From the NCBI GenBank assembly GCA_028274925.1, contig JAQCNR010000095.1, positions 1 to 21,427 of the forward strand: 21,427 nucleotides of DNA, given 5' to 3'. This DNA comes from Halovenus sp. (lineage in GTDB: Archaea; Halobacteriota; Halobacteria; Halobacteriales; Haloarculaceae). The notes beneath the pieces are model-generated. The model saw only the letters and a list, made by a program, of their open reading frames with translations. It ran no database searches and was not told the origin of the DNA. The position numbers and the translations under genes are program-made. Below are positions 7,087-13,893 of the stretch, piece after piece (the stretch's first letter is position 1; every line of letters begins with the position of its first letter).

Positions 7087-7093
7087 AATTTTA
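7087..7093 (+). promoter_or_regulatory. TATA-like box of the decarboxylase gene
   Basis: AATTTTA is centred 28 nt before the ATG at 7118, which predicts a leaderless or nearly leaderless mRNA. It supports that ATG over the GTG two codons earlier. Confidence 0.5.
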
Positions 7094-7117
7094 CTCCGAC
7101 CGCCAGAACCAGTGTGT

Positions 7118-8830
7118 ATGACAGACAGCGAACGGACAGGGGCAGAGTTGTTCGTCGAGACGCTCGAACAGTACGGTGTCGAGCACATCTTTGGGAATCC
7201 GGGGACGACGGAGCTACCGATTGTCCACGCCACCGAAGATACCGACCTCGACTATATTCTTGGACTCCACGAGGACATCGTGACAGGGATGGCCGGGGGC
7301 TACGCCAGCACGCGGCGATATCACGCACACAACGCGGGGGGCGGGATGGGCAATAGCGACACACTGCCGCTGGGTGTTGCGAACCTCCATCTGTCCGCTG
7401 GGCTGGCACACGGCCTCGGCAACATCTACGCCGCGGCGGTCGCTGGCGCACCAGTTCTGGTCACGGCAGGAATCCATAGCACCGATTTCCGCCACGAAGA
7501 ACCAATTCTGTCCGGCGACCTCGTCGAGATGACCGACCAGTTCACGAAGTGGTCAGACGAGGTTCGCTCTGTGGAAGCGATGCCGACGATGCTCCGCCGG
7601 GCGGTTCGGACGGCACTGACCCCGCCGACGGGACCGGTCTTTCTCGCACTTCCGCTCGACCAGATGCTCGCAGAGACAGACGCTGAACCGGAACGCCTCG
7701 GCTCGATTCCCGACGGCGGCCGCGGCGACCCGGAGCAGGTGGCCCGCGCGGCAGACTTGCTCTCCGAGGGCGAAGACATCGCGCTGGTGCTCGGTGACGG
7801 CGTTGCCCGCTCCGGCCGCGACGCAGTCGAAGACGCTATCGCACTGGCGGAAGCGGTCGGCGCACGCGTCCACGGCGAGATTCTGGCCTGTGAGGTTAAC
7901 TTCCCGACCGACCACGACCAGTGGGTGTCCTACATCCCGCCAGAAGAAGGGCTGGCGCGAACGTTGATGAGCGCCGACGTACTCCTGCAGGTCGGCTGTT
8001 CGACAAACACGACACTCACCCGCCACGAGGGTGAGCTGATACCTTCGGAGACGACCTGTATCGACATCAGCGACGACGCGTGGCAAGTCGGGAAGAACCA
8101 GCCCGCCGACGCCGCTGTCATCGGCGACCCGGGCCGGGTGATGAGCGAACTGGCGGATATCCTCGCGAGAGATTTGCCTGAGGAAACCAGAGAGCATCGC
8201 CTCGAATCCGTCGCTGCGCGCCGTGAGTTCGTCGGCGCGAAGATGCAAGAGATGGGCGAGGGCGACGCGACTGACGACCCCCGCCCCTCGAAGGCTGACC
8301 TGGTCGACGCGATGGAAGAGGTCGCTGGTGATTCCTACATCGTCGACGAAGGCGTCACGGCAAAGTACGCGATGCTCACCCGCTGGAGTCTCGAACCAGA
8401 CCAGTACATCTCCAACAAGGGCGGCGGCCTCGGCTACGGCCTGCCCGCCTCCATCGGCGCAGCCATTGCTGAGGAGACACAGGACGAGCCCCGCGATGTG
8501 ATTGGCTTCATCGGCGACGGCTCGTATCTCTACTACCCACAGTCGATTTACTCCGCAGTGCGCCACGACGTGGACCTGTCGATTGTTATTCCAGACAACC
8601 GCAACTACCGGATTCTCAAGGACAACACGCTGGCCATCATGGGTGGCGAGGAAGACGACTACGACTGGGTCGGCATGGACTTCGACCCGCCAGTCGATAT
8701 CGTCAAAAACGCAGAGAGCCACGGCGCATCCGGCCATCTCGTCGAGTCACCTGAAGAAATAGCCTCGACAATTGCGGAGGCAGTCGACAGCGACGGGACG
8801 GACGTGGTCGACGTCCTCGTTCACGACTAA
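7118..8830 (+). CDS. Thiamine diphosphate-dependent decarboxylase, benzoylformate decarboxylase-like
   Basis: A 570-residue three-domain ThDP enzyme. The N-terminal part (FGNPGTTELP, then YILGLHEDIVTGMAGGYA) supplies the catalytic Glu52 that activates the cofactor. The C-terminal domain carries the ThDP/magnesium motif GDGS (466-469) ending at NRN (494-496). Compared from memory with Pseudomonas benzoylformate decarboxylase, the two active-site histidines align with His91 (ANLHLSAG) and His303 (LTRHEGE), and the serine of GSNELP is Thr30. This favours 2-keto-acid decarboxylation over acetolactate synthesis. Residues 68-86 (His/Gly-rich) are an insertion relative to that enzyme. The start is set by the TATA spacing. 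It follows the regulator by 131 nt and has its own promoter; the aldehyde it forms could feed the dehydrogenase at 3060-4625. Confidence 0.85.
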   Translation: MTDSERTGAELFVETLEQYGVEHIFGNPGTTELPIVHATEDTDLDYILGLHEDIVTGMAGGYASTRRYHAHNAGGGMGNSDTLPLGVANLHLSAGLAHGLGNIYAAAVAGAPVLVTAGIHSTDFRHEEPILSGDLVEMTDQFTKWSDEVRSVEAMPTMLRRAVRTALTPPTGPVFLALPLDQMLAETDAEPERLGSIPDGGRGDPEQVARAADLLSEGEDIALVLGDGVARSGRDAVEDAIALAEAVGARVHGEILACEVNFPTDHDQWVSYIPPEEGLARTLMSADVLLQVGCSTNTTLTRHEGELIPSETTCIDISDDAWQVGKNQPADAAVIGDPGRVMSELADILARDLPEETREHRLESVAARREFVGAKMQEMGEGDATDDPRPSKADLVDAMEEVAGDSYIVDEGVTAKYAMLTRWSLEPDQYISNKGGGLGYGLPASIGAAIAEETQDEPRDVIGFIGDGSYLYYPQSIYSAVRHDVDLSIVIPDNRNYRILKDNTLAIMGGEEDDYDWVGMDFDPPVDIVKNAESHGASGHLVESPEEIASTIAEAVDSDGTDVVDVLVHD

Positions 8831-8843
8831 CTGCGAGCGGTTG

Positions 8844-8848
8844 TTTTT
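8844..8848 (+). terminator. T-tract terminator after the decarboxylase gene
   Basis: A run of five T begins 14 nt after the stop codon. Poly-T tracts without a long hairpin are the usual archaeal terminators. A convergent orphan gene ends at 9024. Confidence 0.35.
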
Positions 8849-8889
8849 GGAAAACGTAGTCCGGAATTACCCGAACGTCGAGCGTGTGG

Positions 8890-9048
8890 ATGGTGTGCTG
8901 TGATACTCCTGCTCTCACGTCAGCAACAGCGACCGGTGTACCCACAGCGAATGAAACGATCGAGTGGTTCCGAGAGGAATGGACTGCTGAATACAGAGTT
9001 TGTACTCAGCGTGATTTGATGGATTACAGTCGGTCCAAGAATTCATGA
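8890..9048 (+). CDS. Possible small ORF of 52 codons (unrecognised)
   Basis: An ATG at 8890 opens 52 codons to TGA at 9046-9048. The middle of the product (TANETIEWFREEWTAEYRV) looks like a real amphipathic helix, and the early residues include a Cys pair. No Shine-Dalgarno site or convincing TATA box was found, and the 3' end overlaps the opposite-strand gene by 25 nt. It may be a small gene, the tail of a degraded gene, or chance. No family is recognised. Confidence 0.2.
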   Translation: MVCCDTPALTSATATGVPTANETIEWFREEWTAEYRVCTQRDLMDYSRSKNS

Positions 9049-9569
9049 AAGTATCCCCTCGCAAGTTTAGAGTAGGCGTTAGCAGGGTACCCTACGTAGA
9101 CGCTTTGAGTTGTGTAGTCTTCCTTGGCGAAAGTTCGCAACGCTAATGCTACCGCACGATGGTTCCCGTCTGCTAAGAATGGGCCAGTTTGGAGTCCTTT
9201 CCACCGGTAAATAATCAGTGGCCCCAGCTCTTCGATAGTATCTTTCGATGCGATTGACTTAATTTTCTCAATTCTGGTCTCACTGAGCGAGCTACGGTCT
9301 TCCTCGATTGCTCTGGCAACGTCGAATATAGTATTCCCCTCCCAAATTGTGTGAAGCGTTCGTAACTCTCTCGCGGTGATTTCGTGGTAGAACCAATCGA
9401 AGTCATATTTCCAGAAGATGGACGCTGCGTCGGGCTTGTGTGCCAGAAGTTGTGCGATATTCTTACTTTCCTCGACAGTCGAATCAATATGGAATTCTTT
9501 GTCTGACTGCTTTTCTTGTTCGAGTCTCAGCCACGCATTCACGACTTGTTTTCTCGGAACACGTTTCAT
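9024..9569 (-). CDS. Uncharacterised protein with a ParB/sulfiredoxin-like DGNHR motif
   Basis: A 181-residue protein that I cannot assign to a named family. The start at ATG 9569 (MKRVPRKQVVNAWL) is chosen because a TATA-like TCTTAATT lies 25-32 nt upstream; the frame is open for 27 more codons that run into hairpin-forming DNA. Residues 55-115 are rich in Trp, Phe and Tyr (FWKYDFDWFYHEI, then LHTIWEG). Around residues 130-150 there is a strand, then GPFLADGNHRAVALAL, which resembles the DG-x-HR-x-x-A signature of ParB N-terminal and sulfiredoxin-like domains that bind or hydrolyse nucleotides. The DNA is less GC-rich than the flanking genes and uses more A/T-ending codons, which suggests acquisition. 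It stands alone between the metabolic block and secY. Confidence 0.7.
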   Translation of the reverse strand: MKRVPRKQVVNAWLRLEQEKQSDKEFHIDSTVEESKNIAQLLAHKPDAASIFWKYDFDWFYHEITARELRTLHTIWEGNTIFDVARAIEEDRSSLSETRIEKIKSIASKDTIEELGPLIIYRWKGLQTGPFLADGNHRAVALALRTFAKEDYTTQSVYVGYPANAYSKLARGYFHEFLDRL

Positions 9570-9593
9570 AGTTGACAACGCTGAGGAAAGACA

Positions 9594-9601
9594 ATTAAGA
9601 T
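9594..9601 (-). promoter_or_regulatory. TATA-like box of the orphan gene
   Basis: TCTTAATT on the minus strand is 25-32 nt before the ATG at 9569, which fits a leaderless transcript. Confidence 0.4.
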
Positions 9602-9624
9602 ACTGACCGACGTGAACCCTATAT

Positions 9625-9660
9625 TCAGCACGGCTGCTGAGAACTCTCACCGCGTGAGGG
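9625..9660. repeat. Two tandem hairpins downstream of secY
   Basis: TCAGCA-CGGC-TGCTGA (9625-9640) is a perfect 6-bp stem with a 4-nt loop. Three bases later CTCTCAC-CGC-GTGAGGG (9644-9660) forms a 7-bp stem with one wobble pair. They lie in the 250-nt gap between secY and the orphan gene. They could act at the 3' end of the ribosomal transcript or be the structured end of a lost insertion element. Besides these hairpins and the TATA-like box at 9594-9601, I see nothing definite in 9570-9819. Confidence 0.5.
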
Positions 9661-9819
9661 GTTCAACGGAGCGCTGGATAAGATCAGTTACCGTTCCACA
9701 CTGGTCAACGAATTTTCCCAGCGTTCGTTCTGTTGTTCTGGGATTTTGGGGTCAAGATGAACCCGTTCAGCTATGGCTAATCGTTGGTTCGCTGCGTAAT
9801 AAAGGGGATGTGAAGGCAG

Positions 9820-11301
9820 CTACCCGAACATCTTCCGCATCATCGGGTGCATCTCCATCAACTGCTCTTCTGCAATCTCCTCGTAGAGCTTGTAGGTGAT
9901 GGAGACAGTCAGCAGCAGTCCCGTTCCGGTCACGCCGCCAATCGTCCCGAGCATGTTCGCCATCACGGCGAGCAGGCCGACCAGTGCGCCGCCGATGATA
10001 GTCACCTGCGGGATATACTGGTCGAGCACTCGCTCGATACTCCGGGTGTTCTGGCGGAAGCCAGGAATCTGCATCCCGGAGCCGTGAATCTGTTTGGCCG
10101 TCGCCTCCGGCCCCATATCGGTCGTCTTCACCCAGAAGATGGCGAAGACAGCACCGCCGACGATCATGATCGTCAGGTCGATGCTCACGCGCAGCAGAAT
10201 CTCCCAGACTGCGTTCTGGCCACCGAAGCCGGCGAACCACATCCAGTCCTGTGGCGTCTGGATCGGCGACAGGAAGTAGAACAGCCCTGAGGTGGGCTGG
10301 CCAGCCCCGTCGTAGACGCCAAGCCAGGCGGGCATCCCGGCCCACTGGCCGTTGAGGATGCGCCCGAGGAACTGCACGTTCATCTGGAGTGCGCGAACGA
10401 GAATCATCGGCAGAACACTCGCGTAGATGAGTTTGACAGGGTAGCGACCCCGTGCGCCCTTGACGCGGGTATTCGACAGTGGAATCTCGACACGGACGCT
10501 CTCGGCGTAGACGACGATTGCGAAGATAGCAACCGTCGTGAACACCGCGAGCAGTCCAACCTGCACCTCACCACCGGGACCGAGCAGGACATCCTGCAGG
10601 CCCGACGGTGTGAGCAGGCTGCCCGAGAGTTCGCGTTCGCCGCGTGCGACGTTGACCCACGTCGCGATGATACCGTTTTCGCCGCCAAGTGCTCGCGAGC
10701 CAATCAGGCCGCCGACCATCCGCTGGCTGACGCCAGCGATAATGAACAGCCCAATCCCGGAGCCAACGCCCCACTTGCTCACGATTTCGTCCATGAACAG
10801 GATGAGAATCCCGCCGATGAACACCTGGACAAACATCAGCGCCTGCAGCGTTCCAGGGCCGACGCCAAGTGAACTCGCGACCGCTCCCGAGGGCTGGAGG
10901 AACCCAGCGTAGACCATCGGCAGTGCTGTCATCGCCGTCATGATGACGACGAGCAGTTTCTGCAGACCCTGGTAGAGCACCTGGTCGCGCGGGTTATTCT
11001 GCGTATCGAGTCCGAGCAGGTCGGCACCGCCGAGCAGTTGCAGGACAATGCTCGCCGTGACAATCGGGCCAATCCCGACGTGCATCAGCGATCCCTGCGA
11101 GCCGGCCAAAATTGACCGGAATCGACCGAATGCGTCGGTCGACGTCCCGAGTCCGAACAACGACACGTTCGTCAGGAAAAAGTACAACACGAGAACCCCA
11201 GCGGTCCAGCCCAGTTTCCGGCGGAACGGAACGTGTCCCTCCGGACGGGCCACTGCGGGCATCCGCGTGAGTACCGGTTCGGCGGTGTCCTTCCAGCTCA
11301 T
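9820..11301 (-). CDS. secY: Preprotein translocase subunit SecY
   Basis: A 493-residue membrane protein, the central channel of the Sec translocon in the cytoplasmic membrane. The N-terminus (MSWKDTAEPVLTRMPAVARPEGHVPFRRKLGWT) is the cytoplasmic lead into the first membrane helix. Multiple hydrophobic segments follow, including VLVLYFFLTNVSLFGLG and FVQVFIGGILILFMDE. Conserved motifs are IGPIVTASIVLQLL, GSGIGLFI and YPVKLIYASVLPMIL. The C-terminus (YEEIAEEQLMEMHPMMRKMFG) is the cytoplasmic tail usual for archaeal SecY. It starts 1 nt after the uL15 stop, the last gene of the ribosomal operon here, so its synthesis is tied to ribosomal protein output. The next gene downstream on this strand is the unrelated orphan at 9024-9569. 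Confidence 0.97.
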   Translation of the reverse strand: MSWKDTAEPVLTRMPAVARPEGHVPFRRKLGWTAGVLVLYFFLTNVSLFGLGTSTDAFGRFRSILAGSQGSLMHVGIGPIVTASIVLQLLGGADLLGLDTQNNPRDQVLYQGLQKLLVVIMTAMTALPMVYAGFLQPSGAVASSLGVGPGTLQALMFVQVFIGGILILFMDEIVSKWGVGSGIGLFIIAGVSQRMVGGLIGSRALGGENGIIATWVNVARGERELSGSLLTPSGLQDVLLGPGGEVQVGLLAVFTTVAIFAIVVYAESVRVEIPLSNTRVKGARGRYPVKLIYASVLPMILVRALQMNVQFLGRILNGQWAGMPAWLGVYDGAGQPTSGLFYFLSPIQTPQDWMWFAGFGGQNAVWEILLRVSIDLTIMIVGGAVFAIFWVKTTDMGPEATAKQIHGSGMQIPGFRQNTRSIERVLDQYIPQVTIIGGALVGLLAVMANMLGTIGGVTGTGLLLTVSITYKLYEEIAEEQLMEMHPMMRKMFG

Positions 11302-11302
11302 A

Positions 11303-11779
11303 TTATTCCTCGTCTGTGGATTCGTCGTCTTCGACCGGGTTTAGTGCTTCGGTCTCGCCACCGGCTGCCTCGATCTTCTCGACGGCGCCCGCCGAGAAGT
11401 CGTCGGCAGTAATACTGAGTTCGTTGCGAACCTGGCCTGCGCCGAGCACTTTCACTCGGTCAGCGTCCTCTGCGTCGTCGACGATATCGCGGGCGTCGAT
11501 TTCGTAGCCGCCGTCGGTCTCTTCGGCGAGTCCGTCAGCAGCCAGCAGTGGTGCGTCCTCGTCGAGTTCGCGCACGTCGATGGTGACGACCGTATCCTGC
11601 GCTTTCTCCGGTCGGGTAAAGCCCGAGCCTTCCTCGCCAAGTGGCGGGTAGTGGTGATACTCGTGTTTGTCACGTCCTGCCGCGCCGCGGCCACCACGGT
11701 GACCAGCACCGCGTCGGTTCTTCTGTGAACCGCCGCCGTGGGTTCGTGTGCCGCGCTGTCGTTTCTTTTTGTTCGTCAT
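11303..11779 (-). CDS. rpl15: Large-subunit ribosomal protein uL15
   Basis: A 158-residue protein of the 50S subunit. The N-terminus is the typical basic, glycine-rich extension that threads into 23S rRNA (KKKRQRGTRTHGGGSQKNRR, then GHRGGRGAAGRDKH), followed by PPLGEEGSGFTRPEK. The globular part contains RVKVLGAGQVRNELSITAD and the closing segment AVEKIEAAGGE. The last residues are acidic, as expected for a halophile. Its ATG overlaps the uL30 stop codon by one base, and secY begins 1 nt after its own stop, so it is translationally coupled on both sides. Confidence 0.97.
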   Translation of the reverse strand: MTNKKKRQRGTRTHGGGSQKNRRGAGHRGGRGAAGRDKHEYHHYPPLGEEGSGFTRPEKAQDTVVTIDVRELDEDAPLLAADGLAEETDGGYEIDARDIVDDAEDADRVKVLGAGQVRNELSITADDFSAGAVEKIEAAGGETEALNPVEDDESTDEE

Positions 11780-12243
11780 TATCGCATCGCCTCCAGGAGG
11801 CTATCGAGGTGGTCTGTCTCGTGGACACCGATCTGTCCGCCGGTGCTGATCGGGTTCTTCACACCGTCGTGACCGCCACGCGGTGGGTGGAGCCGCAGCG
11901 TCGGGGACAGTCCGGCGTCCTGTAGTGTCGTTTCTTCGTCGACCAGTGCAGCGGCGAGGGCGGAGATATCCTCGAACTCCGTGTGCTCGCTCACCCACTC
12001 GTCGTCGATGTCAGCGTCGCCGCTTGCTGGTTCGCCACGGCGTTCGATGAGGAGTTCGACCGTCTCCTGGCTCGGTTGGCCGTGGGCGACGTAGTCGTTG
12101 ACCTTCGCGATCATGCCTTCGTAGGCTGGTTCTTCGGGCACCAGTGTCGCGTGGTTGACCCGACCCAGATTCAGCATGTCGAGCGTGTCGCGGGTATCCT
12201 GATTGATGTTCACTTCACCGCGGAGTTGGACGAGTGCTTTCAT
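11779..12243 (-). CDS. rpl30: Large-subunit ribosomal protein uL30
   Basis: A 154-residue archaeal-type uL30, longer than bacterial L30 (about 60 residues). It opens with MKALVQLRGEVNINQDTRDTL and MLNLGRVNHATLVP, the ferredoxin-like core that binds 23S rRNA. The C-terminal half carries the archaeal/eukaryotic extension with TLRLHPPRGGHDGVKNP and STGGQIGVH. Its start overlaps the uS5 stop by 4 nt (ATGA) and its stop overlaps the uL15 start by 1 nt. Confidence 0.97.
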   Translation of the reverse strand: MKALVQLRGEVNINQDTRDTLDMLNLGRVNHATLVPEEPAYEGMIAKVNDYVAHGQPSQETVELLIERRGEPASGDADIDDEWVSEHTEFEDISALAAALVDEETTLQDAGLSPTLRLHPPRGGHDGVKNPISTGGQIGVHETDHLDSLLEAMR

Positions 12244-12884
12244 TCCTCGACCACCTCACGCTGCTGTTCGCGAACGCGCTGAGGCACGCGGGCCTCTGCG
12301 GCGTTTTCGAGCGCGTTGAAGGTTGCCTTGGCCAGGTTCACCGTCGTCCGGGTGTTGCCGTGGCTTTTCGTCCAGGCGTCCTCGACGCCAGCCAGTTCGA
12401 GCACGTGACCCGGCGTTTCTGCGGCCGCGAGGCCGAGTCCTTTCGGTGCTGGCTGAATCTCGACTTCGACGCTGCCGGCTTTGCCGGTCGATTTCCGGAT
12501 CAGCGAGTGGTCGCCGCCGGGTTCGTCCTCCCACGAGCCGCTTCCGAGCGGAATCTTCACGAGGTTCAGCTTGCCGATGTCGATGGCTTTCTGGATTGCG
12601 CCGCCAACCTGGTCGTCACGACCCTCGGCGTAGCCGATGAGGCCGTCACGGTTGCCAACGACGATAACACAGCGGAATTTGACTCGTCGTCCCGAGTCGG
12701 TCATCCGCTGAACCATGTTGATATCCAGTACTTCGTCTTCCAGGTCTGGAACGAGTTGGTCGACGAGCTCTGCTTCTTTCAGTGGCAGGCCTGAGTTGAG
12801 GGCCTCCTCCATCGTCTCGATTTCGCCTTCTGCCACCTTCTTGCCAAGTCGGGTCTGTGGGACCCAGCCGTCTTCAGCACTCAT
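12240..12884 (-). CDS. rps5: Small-subunit ribosomal protein uS5
   Basis: A 214-residue 30S protein involved in decoding fidelity and mRNA entry. The double-stranded RNA-binding-like N-terminal domain includes VQRMTDSGRRVKFRCVIVVG and GNRDGLIGYAEGRDD. The C-terminal domain contains IPLGSGSWED, HSLIRKSTGKAGSVEVEI and APKGLGLAAAETP. The segment KSHGNTRTTVNLAKATFNAL is the conserved C-terminal helix. Its start overlaps the uL18 stop by 4 nt. Confidence 0.97.
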   Translation of the reverse strand: MSAEDGWVPQTRLGKKVAEGEIETMEEALNSGLPLKEAELVDQLVPDLEDEVLDINMVQRMTDSGRRVKFRCVIVVGNRDGLIGYAEGRDDQVGGAIQKAIDIGKLNLVKIPLGSGSWEDEPGGDHSLIRKSTGKAGSVEVEIQPAPKGLGLAAAETPGHVLELAGVEDAWTKSHGNTRTTVNLAKATFNALENAAEARVPQRVREQQREVVEE

Positions 12885-13441
12885 AGTTCAATATCCTCTT
12901 CGAGCAGTGTCTCGCGCAGTTCGTCGAAATGCGCCGGCAGTTCCGTCGCGTCGAACTCGCCGCTGTAGAGGCCGTCCTGCTGGTCGGCGTACTCGGCGAT
13001 GTGTTCGCCCCGCGTGCGCGGCCACTCGGCCAGCACGCTATCGTTGTGTGGGATTTCGAGTCCTGCGTCGATTGCGCCTTCCTGCACCGCGAAGACTTTG
13101 CTCCCCGGTGTCGGGGAGTTCAGGCCGATGTCGAGTACTGCTTCCTCGACGCCGGCTTCGACCGCACGCAGGCCTGCGAGCAGTCCGGTGAGGTAGGCCG
13201 CGGGCATATTGCCCGTCGGGGCTTCCCAGCCGTACTCTGCAAGGTCCTGTGAGTGTGCGGCCGCAAGTGTGTTGTCTCCCTGTGGTCCTGTCGTAACCAG
13301 CTGCGCCCTGACGTGTTTATTGCTCTTTCGAGCGACCAGTCGTGGCTTGCCGGATTTCAGCAGGCGCAACCGTTGATGGTAATCTGTCCGTGCCTCGCGG
13401 CGACGCCGCATTGACACGGTGTAACGTGGTCCTGTTGCCAT
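12881..13441 (-). CDS. rpl18: Large-subunit ribosomal protein uL18
   Basis: A 186-residue archaeal uL18, one of the 5S rRNA-binding proteins of the central protuberance. The N-terminus (MATGPRYTVSMRRRREARTD) and the core RLRLLKSGKPRLVARKSNKH are basic and bind rRNA. It continues with AAYLTGLLAGLRAVEAGVEE and VLDIGLNSPTPGSKVFA. The C-terminal third is the archaeal/eukaryotic extension, strongly acidic here. The start overlaps the eL19 stop by one base. Confidence 0.97.
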   Translation of the reverse strand: MATGPRYTVSMRRRREARTDYHQRLRLLKSGKPRLVARKSNKHVRAQLVTTGPQGDNTLAAAHSQDLAEYGWEAPTGNMPAAYLTGLLAGLRAVEAGVEEAVLDIGLNSPTPGSKVFAVQEGAIDAGLEIPHNDSVLAEWPRTRGEHIAEYADQQDGLYSGEFDATELPAHFDELRETLLEEDIEL

Positions 13442-13893
13442 TAGATTTCACCTCTAAGTTCGTTTTCGAGATACCGCTGCATGTCCGCGACGCTGTCGAA
13501 CTCGCCGCCACCGGCCTTGTTGTAGAGGTCCCGGTAGGTCGAGCGGTCGATGTCGCCCTCGTCACGGAGTTCGCGCAGGTGCTTGCGCATTGCGCGAATC
13601 TTCGATGTCCAGTCGTCTTTTTCGTTCTGTCGGGCACCCGCAGTCCCCTTCCGGGAACCGGGGCCGGTCTGGTGACCGTACGAGCGTTTCTGCTGGCGCT
13701 CGCGGGCCTGTCCACGGGAGTTGCCTTTCGGCTCCTCGGCGCGGATGGCTCCTTCGTCGACCAGTTCGCGGATGTCTTCGCGGGTAATCGCCTCCGCGAT
13801 GTCACCCTGCCGGTCTGGGTCGAGCCAGACCTTGTTCTGCCCAACATCGAGAACGTCCGATGCGAGTCGCTTCTGTGCGCTCAGGTCCGTCAT
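13441..13893 (-). CDS. rpl19e: Large-subunit ribosomal protein eL19
   Basis: A 150-residue 50S protein found only in archaea and eukaryotes. The N-terminal globular part is TDLSAQKRLASDVLDVGQNK with VWLDPDRQGDIAEAITREDI. A long basic helix follows (RGQARERQQKRSYGHQTGPG, then SRKGTAGARQNEKDDW) and crosses the subunit surface. The C-terminal helices include MRKHLRELRDEGDIDRSTYR. Its start overlaps the eL32 stop by 4 nt. Confidence 0.97.
   Translation of the reverse strand: MTDLSAQKRLASDVLDVGQNKVWLDPDRQGDIAEAITREDIRELVDEGAIRAEEPKGNSRGQARERQQKRSYGHQTGPGSRKGTAGARQNEKDDWTSKIRAMRKHLRELRDEGDIDRSTYRDLYNKAGGGEFDSVADMQRYLENELRGEI

Noticed and set aside
7553..8737. Minus-strand open frame of 394 codons
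   Set aside because: It is fully antisense to the thiamine diphosphate enzyme, whose motifs are intact. The composition is that of a mirror frame in GC-rich DNA.
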